DNA of 9,993 nucleotides, taken from assembly GCA_030831375.1 (NCBI GenBank), contig JAURLF010000055.1, positions 1-9,993 on the forward strand, given 5' to 3'. The notes beneath the pieces were generated by a model. It was not told where the DNA came from and did no database searches. It saw only the letters and a list, made by a program, of their open reading frames with translations. The position numbers were made by a program, and so were the translations under genes. Below, one piece after another: positions 1 to 5,204 of this stretch (its first letter is position 1; each line of letters begins with the position of its first letter). The stretch is from Gaiellales bacterium (GTDB lineage Bacteria > Actinomycetota > Thermoleophilia > Gaiellales > F1-60-MAGs149).

Positions 1-1115
1 CTATGCGCGCGCCCGGGATGACGCTGTTCCGGATGCCCCTGCTCGTCTGGGCGAACCTCGCCACCTCCGCGCTCGTGGTCGCCGCGACCCCGTTCGTGGC
101 CGGCGCGATGTTCATGGCGATGTTCGACCGCGAGATGGGCACGAACTTCTTCACCATCGCCGGCGGCGGCAGCGCGATCGCCTACCAGCACATCTTCTGG
201 TTCTACTCCCATCCGGCGGTCTACATCATGGTGCTGCCCGGCTTCGGGATCATCAGCGAGGTGATCGCCACGCACGCGCGCAAGCCGGTCTTCGGCTACC
301 GCGCGGTCGCCTTCTCGTCGGCCGGCATCGCCGTGCTCGGCTTCTCCGTCTGGGCGCACCATATGTTCGCCTCGGGCATGGCCAGCTGGCTGCGGGTGCC
401 GATCATGTTCTCGACGCTCCTGATCGCCGTGCCGACCGGCATCAAGATCTTCTCCTGGCTGGGGACGTACTGGGATGGCGTCGTGCGGCTGACGACGGCG
501 AACCTGTTCGCGCTCGGCTTCATCATCGCCTTCACCATCGGCGGGCTCTCCGGCGTGATGCTCGCCGTGGTCCCGTTCGACGTCTCGATCACGAACTCGT
601 ACTTCATCGTCGCCCACTTCCACTACGTGCTGTTCGGCGGATCGATCCTGACCATCTTCGCGGGCTTCTACCACTGGTTCCCGAAGGTCACCGGACGGAT
701 GTACAACGAGCGGCTCGGCCGCCTGCACTTCTGGATCGTGTTCGTCGCGCTCAACGTGACCTTCTTCCCGATGCACTACCAGGGCCTGATGGGCATGCCG
801 CGCCGGGTCGCCGACTACGCGCCCGAGTTCGGCTGGAGCAACACCCTGATCTCCGTGGCGTCGTTCGTGCTCGGGGCCAGCACGCTGATCTTCGTCTACA
901 ACATGATCCACTCGGCGCGTCACGGGAAGCCCGCGGGTGCCAATCCGTGGGGCGGGCTCACCTTGGAGTGGATGCTCTCCTCCCCGCCCCCGGTGTTCAA
1001 CTTCCCGGTCACACCGCGCGTCGTCGGCGGCCCCTACCGCTTCGGCGAGGAGGGGGCCAAGCACGCGGTCATCCCGGATGCCCAGCCGGCCGAGACGGAG
1101 AAGGTCGGCGCGTAG
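1..1115 (+). CDS. ctaD: Cytochrome c oxidase subunit I, A2-type haem-copper oxidase (5' truncated by window)
   Basis: This is the catalytic subunit of the aa3/caa3-type terminal oxidase, an integral membrane proton pump that reduces O2 to water. About 370 C-terminal residues are present; the family is usually 530-600 long, so the first Met visible at base 3 is internal. Counting from that Met, YSHPAVY (68-74) holds the CuB ligand His70 and the Tyr74 expected to crosslink to it. His119-His120 are the other CuB ligands. PTGIK (144-148) gives the K-channel Thr and Lys. HFHYV (205-209) gives the haem a3 and haem a ligands. The YSHP form replaces the Glu of the usual GHPEVY, which defines the A2 subgroup. 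Just before the haem ligands, TNSY stands where many subunits I have HDTY. Several hydrophobic helices follow. The ctaE start lies 24 bases downstream, so the two are co-transcribed. Identity is secure. Confidence 0.97.
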   Translation, partial: MRAPGMTLFRMPLLVWANLATSALVVAATPFVAGAMFMAMFDREMGTNFFTIAGGGSAIAYQHIFWFYSHPAVYIMVLPGFGIISEVIATHARKPVFGYRAVAFSSAGIAVLGFSVWAHHMFASGMASWLRVPIMFSTLLIAVPTGIKIFSWLGTYWDGVVRLTTANLFALGFIIAFTIGGLSGVMLAVVPFDVSITNSYFIVAHFHYVLFGGSILTIFAGFYHWFPKVTGRMYNERLGRLHFWIVFVALNVTFFPMHYQGLMGMPRRVADYAPEFGWSNTLISVASFVLGASTLIFVYNMIHSARHGKPAGANPWGGLTLEWMLSSPPPVFNFPVTPRVVGGPYRFGEEGAKHAVIPDAQPAETEKVGA

Positions 1116-1139
1116 CGCCGGGCCCGGAGGACGAATCTG

Positions 1140-1751
1140 ATGAGCGCTACCGTCGAGCACCAGGCCCCCGAGGTCCAGCCGTACCGGACGGGACTCAACC
1201 CCAACGTGATGGGGCTGATCATCTTCCTCGTCTCGGAGCTCGCGCTGTTCGGCGCGTTCTTCATGTACTACGGCCACATGCGCTTCATCGGCAAGGTCGA
1301 CTATCCCGGGGCGTTCGAGATCCCGGCCGAGGCCACGTCGATCAACACGCTGATCCTCGTGTTGTCCTCGTTCACGGCCGAGCTCGCGCTGCTTGCGCTG
1401 CTGAAGCGGAACAACGCCGGTGTCTTCTTCTCGCTGCTCGTGACCTTCATCCTCGGCTCGATCTTCCTCGGCCTGCAGGTCCACGAGTACCAGATCGTCG
1501 GCTTCACACCGCAGGACACGGCCGTGGGTTCGATCTTCTTCGCGCTGACCGGCCTGCACGGGCTGCACGTCTTCGTCGGCCTCGTGCTGCTGCTCCTCGC
1601 GATGGTGCGCACGCTGACGAAGAAGTGGACACCCGAGAAGCACACCGGCCTGCTCGGGATCAGCGTGTACTGGCACTTCGTCGACATCGTGTGGGTGATC
1701 CTCTTCACGGTCGTCTACTGCCTGCCGGGCACGATCACCGCACCCGCCTAG
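1140..1751 (+). CDS. ctaE: Cytochrome c oxidase subunit III
   Basis: This is the non-catalytic membrane subunit III of the aa3-type oxidase, which stabilises subunit I and its proton uptake. The 203-residue protein has about five predicted helices (near 23-43, 67-88, 97-116, 129-156, 176-195), the usual length for the short bacterial form lacking the two N-terminal helices. Family motifs are visible: FLVSELALFGAFF (29-41) with the conserved Glu33, GLQVHEY (111-117), TGLHGLHV (137-144) and YWHFVDIVWV (177-186). A clear Shine-Dalgarno GGAGG at 1126-1130, nine bases before the ATG, sets the start. It sits directly after ctaD and 22 bases before the next membrane gene, so all three look like one operon. 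Confidence 0.97.
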   Translation: MSATVEHQAPEVQPYRTGLNPNVMGLIIFLVSELALFGAFFMYYGHMRFIGKVDYPGAFEIPAEATSINTLILVLSSFTAELALLALLKRNNAGVFFSLLVTFILGSIFLGLQVHEYQIVGFTPQDTAVGSIFFALTGLHGLHVFVGLVLLLLAMVRTLTKKWTPEKHTGLLGISVYWHFVDIVWVILFTVVYCLPGTITAPA

Positions 1752-1773
1752 TCCGGACGCCGGGGGTCTCGCG

Positions 1774-2409
1774 ATGGTCCGTTGGATCGCGATCCACCTC
1801 CCCCACCTCGTCCCGCCCATAATCGCGTTCGCGCTCCTCGCGCGGCTCGCGGTCTGGGCCGCCGCCCAGCCGCCGTCCCACTACACAGACGACGAGGTCG
1901 AGGAGTGGAACCGGGTCCGCGAGGAGCAGCGGCGGCTGCGCAACCTGCCGGTGCGGGCGCGCACGGCCCGGTTCGGCCTCGTGGCGCTCGGCCCGCTGAT
2001 CGTCGCCTTCATCAGCGGCCTGATGATCTACACGCTCAGCCTGCGCGGCGATCCGTCGCCCGACTGGCTCGTCTGGGGGCACGTGGCTACGGGCGCCTTC
2101 GGTCTGGCAGTCGTGACCCTCAAGAGCGTCGAGCTCGGCTGGCGGCGGATCCTCTCCCGCGTCCGTGCGACGCGACCACAGGACGCGATCGCCTCGATCA
2201 CGATGCTGCTGCTCGGGGTCCCGATCGCGCTCACCGGGATCGCGATGCTGTTCCGCCCGTCAGGCGGCGACTTCACCGCCGTCGACTACCTGCACGTGAT
2301 CACCGGCGTGTGGTGGGTCCTGATCGTGCAGTGGCACCTGTTCCGCTACCTGGGGCGCGCGCTGAGGGCCGTCTCGCGCGAGGAGACGGCGGCCGAGTCG
2401 CCGTCTTGA
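1774..2409 (+). CDS. Five-helix membrane protein, possible b-type cytochrome, in the cta operon
   Basis: I cannot name this 211-residue protein with certainty. It has about five hydrophobic helices (near 12-31, 67-89, 99-119, 139-160, 172-191) and a charged Glu/Arg-rich loop (40-64). Residues 81-126 and 154-197 look like two copies of one helix-loop-helix unit: each starts with (S/T)G, runs through a polar loop, then HV(A/I)TG, then a second helix ending in Arg. In the second copy His174 and His188 are 14 apart, the spacing seen in helices of b561-like and DUF4405-like cytochromes; in the first copy the matching residues are His103 and Lys117. Haem binding is therefore plausible but unproven. 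The start follows a weak GGGGG (1762-1766) and lies 22 bases after ctaE, so a role with the oxidase is inferred from position. Its last 64 bases overlap the opposing gene at 2346-2768. Confidence 0.8.
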   Translation: MVRWIAIHLPHLVPPIIAFALLARLAVWAAAQPPSHYTDDEVEEWNRVREEQRRLRNLPVRARTARFGLVALGPLIVAFISGLMIYTLSLRGDPSPDWLVWGHVATGAFGLAVVTLKSVELGWRRILSRVRATRPQDAIASITMLLLGVPIALTGIAMLFRPSGGDFTAVDYLHVITGVWWVLIVQWHLFRYLGRALRAVSREETAAESPS

Positions 2410-2768
2410 CCGGCGCGGCGGGCCAAAGCCTCGACCACGAGGCGCTGCGTGACGCGCCGTGCGGCCTCGGCGTCGCCGGTTCGGGCGAGCACAACGGCCC
2501 ACAGCTCGTCGAAGAGCGCGGGGACCCGCACCGCGGCCACGGACGAGCGCAGGAGCTCCTCGCCGGCACCGGTCCCGAGCTCCCGGGCGGCGAGCGTCAG
2601 GAGACAGCCATCGCCGTCGTCGGCGCCCCACGCGCCGCCGACGAGTCGGTCGCGGTCGCGCTCCAGCGCCCGCGCCATCCCCTCGAGGATCGGCGCGTCG
2701 AGGCCGCCGAGGGCGGCCCGCAGGTCGTCGCGCACGGCGGCCTCCCGGCGTTCGAGCGTGGTCCCCAC
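2346..2768 (-). CDS. Hypothetical soluble protein, antisense to the cta operon
   Basis: This is a 140-residue protein of unknown function. Third codon positions are almost all G or C across the whole reading frame, which argues for a real gene. It has no hydrophobic helices and is rich in Glu, Arg, Ala and Leu, with mostly helical character. A short GADDGDGCLLTLAAREL stretch near residues 48-64 holds its only Cys and could be a turn or binding site. The GTG at 2768 is chosen because a TACCAT -10 box ends six bases before it; an upstream ATG at 2837 would add 23 proline/glycine-rich residues and would place the promoter inside the gene. The 3' end overlaps the 1774-2409 gene tail to tail by 64 bases. 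Its divergent partner is the 68-residue membrane protein at 2791. Confidence 0.75.
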   Translation of the reverse strand: MGTTLERREAAVRDDLRAALGGLDAPILEGMARALERDRDRLVGGAWGADDGDGCLLTLAARELGTGAGEELLRSSVAAVRVPALFDELWAVVLARTGDAEAARRVTQRLVVEALARRAGQDGDSAAVSSRETALSARPR

Positions 2769-2774
2769 GGGCCA

Positions 2775-2780
2775 ATGGTA
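2775..2780 (-). promoter_or_regulatory. -10 box TACCAT for the 2346-2768 gene (leaderless)
   Basis: TACCAT on the - strand matches TAnnnT and is followed by six bases and then the GTG start at 2768. Transcription would begin at or next to the start codon. I see no convincing -35 hexamer. It shares bases 2779-2780 with the opposite-strand -10 box. Confidence 0.5.
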
Positions 2781-2784
2781 GCCT
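2779..2784 (+). promoter_or_regulatory. -10 box TAGCCT for the 2791-2997 gene (leaderless)
   Basis: TAGCCT on the + strand is followed by six bases and then the GTG start at 2791, with no Shine-Dalgarno sequence between. No -35 hexamer is evident at 16-18 bases upstream. The box overlaps the divergent box at 2775-2780, so the two promoters probably cannot be occupied together. Confidence 0.5.
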
Positions 2785-2790
2785 GCCGCC

Positions 2791-2997
2791 GTGCCCGGCC
2801 TGATGTCCCCCATGCGCGCGCTCGTCCTCGGCGCCATCGGGCTGCTCTGCCAGGTGGTGGCGCTCCTTCCGCCCGTCGACGACGCGGTCGAGACGAACGC
2901 GGCGATCCACTACCTCCAGCACGGCATCATCTTCGCCGGCGGCGTCTGCATGGGCATCGCGCTGCGGGACCTCCTGCTGATGAGTCGGCGGGCCTGA
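2791..2997 (+). CDS. Small two-helix membrane protein with HxxxH motif, upstream of ctaB
   Basis: This 68-residue protein is of unknown function. It has two hydrophobic helices (about 10-27 and 43-63). Between them lies a polar segment (PVDDAVETNAAIHYLQHG), with His40 and His44 at the entry of helix 2. The IHYLQHGIIF segment resembles the HMxQHxLL helix start of the CtaG cytochrome oxidase assembly family, but the protein is far too short to be CtaG, so metal or haem handling is only a suggestion. The GTG start is chosen from the TAGCCT box six bases upstream; ATG codons at 2803 and 2812 are alternatives that would leave an untranslated leader without a ribosome binding site. Placement between oxidase subunit genes and ctaB suggests an oxidase-related job. 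Confidence 0.75.
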   Translation: MPGLMSPMRALVLGAIGLLCQVVALLPPVDDAVETNAAIHYLQHGIIFAGGVCMGIALRDLLLMSRRA

Positions 2998-3005
2998 GCG
3001 CGCAC

Positions 3006-3025
3006 TCCGACCACGACGGGTCGGA
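3006..3025. repeat. Perfect 7-bp inverted repeat upstream of ctaB
   Basis: TCCGACC at 3006-3012 and GGTCGGA at 3019-3025 form a perfect 7-bp dyad with a six-base centre. It abuts the TACGAT box of ctaB. It could be a repressor operator lying in the promoter spacer. As RNA it could be a small hairpin after the 68-residue gene, but no T-run follows, which weakens a terminator reading. Confidence 0.45.
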
Positions 3026-3031
3026 TACGAT
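3026..3031 (+). promoter_or_regulatory. -10 box TACGAT, candidate ctaB promoter
   Basis: TACGAT fits TAnnnT and lies in the 72-base gap before ctaB. Start of transcription is predicted near 3037-3039, giving about 31 bases of leader. This spacing differs from the leaderless boxes elsewhere in the window. No clear -35 element is visible. Confidence 0.4.
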
Positions 3032-3038
3032 GCCTCGT

Positions 3039-3080
3039 GTGAAGCCGAGCCGTTCGCAGAGCCATCGCGATGGCCGCTGA
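3039..3080 (+). other. Possible 13-codon upstream ORF overlapping the ctaB start
   Basis: A GTG at 3039, seven bases after the TACGAT box, opens a 13-codon frame that ends with TGA at 3078-3080, eleven bases inside ctaB. If the mRNA starts here, this peptide (VKPSRSQSHRDGR) could be translated from a leaderless start and affect ctaB initiation. A GTG-TGA start-stop pair at 3037-3042 lies in the ctaB frame. It may equally be chance. Confidence 0.2.
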
Positions 3081-3990
3081 GCCCGTAGCCGCCCCTCAGC
3101 GGCCCTCCGTCGCGCTCGACTACTTCGAGCTCACGAAGCCGCGGATCATGATCCTGCTCCTGATCACGATGGTCGGGGCGATGGTCTGGGCCGCGGACGG
3201 CCTGCCCCCGCTCTGGCTCCTCGCCGCCGCCCTGCTCGGGATGGGCCTCTGCTCCGGCGGAGCGAGCGCGATCAATCACGCGCTCGACCGCGATCTCGAC
3301 GTCCGCATGGAGCGCACCCGTGAGCGCCCCGTCGCAGCCGGCCGGCTCGAGCCGCGGCCCGCGATCATCTTCGGGGTCGTCCTGATCGCGCTCGGCACGC
3401 TCGCCCTGCTGGTCCTGACCACGCCGCTGGCGGCGGCGCTCGCCCTCGGCGGCGCCCTCTTCTACGTCCTCGTCTACACGATGGTGCTCAAGCGCCGCAC
3501 GCCGCAGAACATCGTCATCGGCGGCGCCGCCGGGGCGATGCCGCCGCTCGTCGGCTGGGCGGCCGTGACGGGCTCCGTGGCGTGGGCGCCCGTGATCCTG
3601 TTCGGGGTCATCTTCCTGTGGACCCCGCCCCACTTCTGGGCGCTGGCCCTGGTCAAGCAGGACGAGTACGAGAGCGCGGGCGTGCCGATGCTGCCGAACG
3701 TGCGTGGCGTGCACGCCACCACCGTCCAGATCGTCGCCTACACGGTGATCCTGCTCGCGTTCTCGCTCCTGCCCGTGCCACTGGCCTGGCTCGGCGCGAC
3801 CGGCGAGGTGCTCGGCCCGATCTACGGCGTGATCGCGCTCCTCCTCGGTCTGCGCTTCCTGCAGCTCGCGGTGCGCCTGCACCGCGCGGCCGGCGATCTC
3901 GACGTCGCGCGCGAGGTGTTCCGCTTCTCGCTCCTGTACCTCGCGGGCATCTTCTTCGCGATGGCCCTCGATCGCGTCCTCCTGGGCTGA
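3070..3990 (+). CDS. ctaB: Protohaem IX farnesyltransferase (haem O synthase)
   Basis: CtaB attaches a farnesyl group to the vinyl of protohaem to make haem O, the precursor of the haem A used by the aa3 oxidase encoded upstream. The 306-residue UbiA-family membrane protein has about nine hydrophobic helices. The first prenyl-diphosphate/Mg site is NHALDRDLDVRMERTRERP (69-87), with Asn69, Asp73 and Asp77. The conserved KRRTPQNIVIGGAAGAMPP (141-159) and WTPPHFWALAL (184-194), followed by DEY (198-200), are also clear. The ATG at 3070 is the only reasonable start because an in-frame TGA lies at 3040; its ribosome binding site is weak. The MFS gene begins six bases after its stop. Length and motifs are typical, so the call is firm. 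Confidence 0.96.
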   Translation: MAAEPVAAPQRPSVALDYFELTKPRIMILLLITMVGAMVWAADGLPPLWLLAAALLGMGLCSGGASAINHALDRDLDVRMERTRERPVAAGRLEPRPAIIFGVVLIALGTLALLVLTTPLAAALALGGALFYVLVYTMVLKRRTPQNIVIGGAAGAMPPLVGWAAVTGSVAWAPVILFGVIFLWTPPHFWALALVKQDEYESAGVPMLPNVRGVHATTVQIVAYTVILLAFSLLPVPLAWLGATGEVLGPIYGVIALLLGLRFLQLAVRLHRAAGDLDVAREVFRFSLLYLAGIFFAMALDRVLLG

Positions 3991-3996
3991 CGCGGC

Positions 3997-5184
3997 GTGG
4001 CTGCGCGCCCCGTCTCGTCGCGCCGCCTGACGGCGCTGATCTCGGCCCTGATCTTTCTCGACATGATCACGTGGCTGGCGGCGATCCCGCTGATCCCCGT
4101 CTGGCAGGACGAGTTCGGCCTTTCGGACGACCAGGCCGGCGTCGTGCTCGCCATCTACAGCCTGACGGTGCTCCTGTTCGCGATCCCCAGCGGCTACCTC
4201 GCCGACCGCATCGGCGCCCGCCGCCTGACCCTGATCGGCGCGGTCCTGTTCGTGGCCGCGGCGCCCGCGATCGCCTTCGTGGGGTCGTTCGAGGCGCTGC
4301 TCGCGGTGCGTGTCCTCCAGGGTGCCTGCTCGGCGGTGACGTGGTCCGCCGGCCTCGCCTGGCTCGCGGCCGCCGTCGAGCCCTCGTACCGCCTCCGCGG
4401 GCTGGCGACTGCGAACGCGTCCGCGACCGTCGCCACCATCGGCGGGCCGCTGTTCGGAGGGCCGATCGTGGCGCTCGTCGGCATCGAGGCGGCCTTCGTG
4501 GCGCTCGGCGTGCTCGTGCTGGTCGTGATCGGCTGGGCCCTCGTCGAGCCCGGTGGCGCGGCCGGTCCGCGTGCGCATGAGGAGCGCCAGGGACCGTTTG
4601 TCGCGCTGGTCCACGCGCGCCGCCCCGGCACACTGCAGATGAGCTTCGTCGCGATCGCCTTCGTGTCCCTGATGATGGCGGCGCTCCAGCTGCTCGCTCC
4701 CCTCTACTTCGACCAGGAGGGCTGGTCGTCGTCGGCGATCGGCTGGGCGTTCACGGTCGGCAGCGTGCTGAGCGTGCTCGCGATCATCACCGTGGGCAAG
4801 ACCGGTGGTCGCTTCGACGGGGCCCGCGCCCTGATCGCACTCACCCTCGTGTGCAGCGGCCTGATCGGCTTGCTGCTCGTGCCGGCGGGCGTCTGGTGGT
4901 ACGCGGCGGTGCTCGTCGTCGTGACCGGCGTGGCGGCGCCGATCTTCACCATCGCCTACGCGGTCTGCGCCGAGGGCGCGCGCGCGGCCGGGATCGGGGA
5001 GGGCGCGGCGTTCGGGATGCTGAACGCGGTCTGGGCGGTGGGCGCCGTGATCTCGCCGGTGGTCAGCGGGCTGGTGGCCGAGGGCGGGGTGTCGTGGGTC
5101 GCGTACGTCCTCGTCGCCCTGCTCGCCCTCGGCGCCGCTGGGCTGCTCGGGCGATCGCGCCGCCAGCTGGCCGTCGCCGGCTGA
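3997..5184 (+). CDS. MFS transporter, drug:H+ antiporter-like (DHA1-type)
   Basis: This 395-residue major facilitator protein has about twelve predicted helices in two halves split by a hydrophilic loop (185-212). Motif A is GYLADRIGARR (66-76) after helix 2, with a degenerate copy GKTGGRFDGAR (267-277) in the second half. Arg105 in RVLQG (105-109) matches motif B of helix 4, and GGPLFGGP (149-156) resembles motif C of helix 5, features of proton-driven exporters. Substrate cannot be told from sequence. The GTG start lies six bases after the ctaB stop without a good Shine-Dalgarno, so translation probably depends on ctaB. The murT promoter box follows nine bases after its stop. A link to haem or lipid II would be guesswork. 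Confidence 0.88.
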   Translation: MAARPVSSRRLTALISALIFLDMITWLAAIPLIPVWQDEFGLSDDQAGVVLAIYSLTVLLFAIPSGYLADRIGARRLTLIGAVLFVAAAPAIAFVGSFEALLAVRVLQGACSAVTWSAGLAWLAAAVEPSYRLRGLATANASATVATIGGPLFGGPIVALVGIEAAFVALGVLVLVVIGWALVEPGGAAGPRAHEERQGPFVALVHARRPGTLQMSFVAIAFVSLMMAALQLLAPLYFDQEGWSSSAIGWAFTVGSVLSVLAIITVGKTGGRFDGARALIALTLVCSGLIGLLLVPAGVWWYAAVLVVVTGVAAPIFTIAYAVCAEGARAAGIGEGAAFGMLNAVWAVGAVISPVVSGLVAEGGVSWVAYVLVALLALGAAGLLGRSRRQLAVAG

Positions 5185-5192
5185 GTGCCCGG

Positions 5193-5198
5193 TAGGAT
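5193..5198 (+). promoter_or_regulatory. -10 box TAGGAT for murT-gatD (leaderless)
   Basis: TAGGAT sits in the 20-base gap between the MFS gene and murT and is followed by exactly six bases and the GTG of murT. The same geometry is seen at 2779 and 2775. There is no Shine-Dalgarno in the gap and no clear -35 hexamer. It suggests that murT-gatD has its own promoter. Confidence 0.5.
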
Positions 5199-5204
5199 CC
5201 GCCT

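Noticed and set aside
2769..2837. An upstream ATG (2837) giving 23 extra residues on the hypothetical - strand gene
   Set aside because: It would place both -10 boxes inside the coding region and overlap the divergent gene. The GTG at 2768 has a box at the same spacing as other starts here.
3006..3025. Intrinsic terminator after the 68-residue gene
   Set aside because: A 7-bp stem is present, but no T-run follows and the sequence runs directly into a -10 box, so an operator is the better reading.
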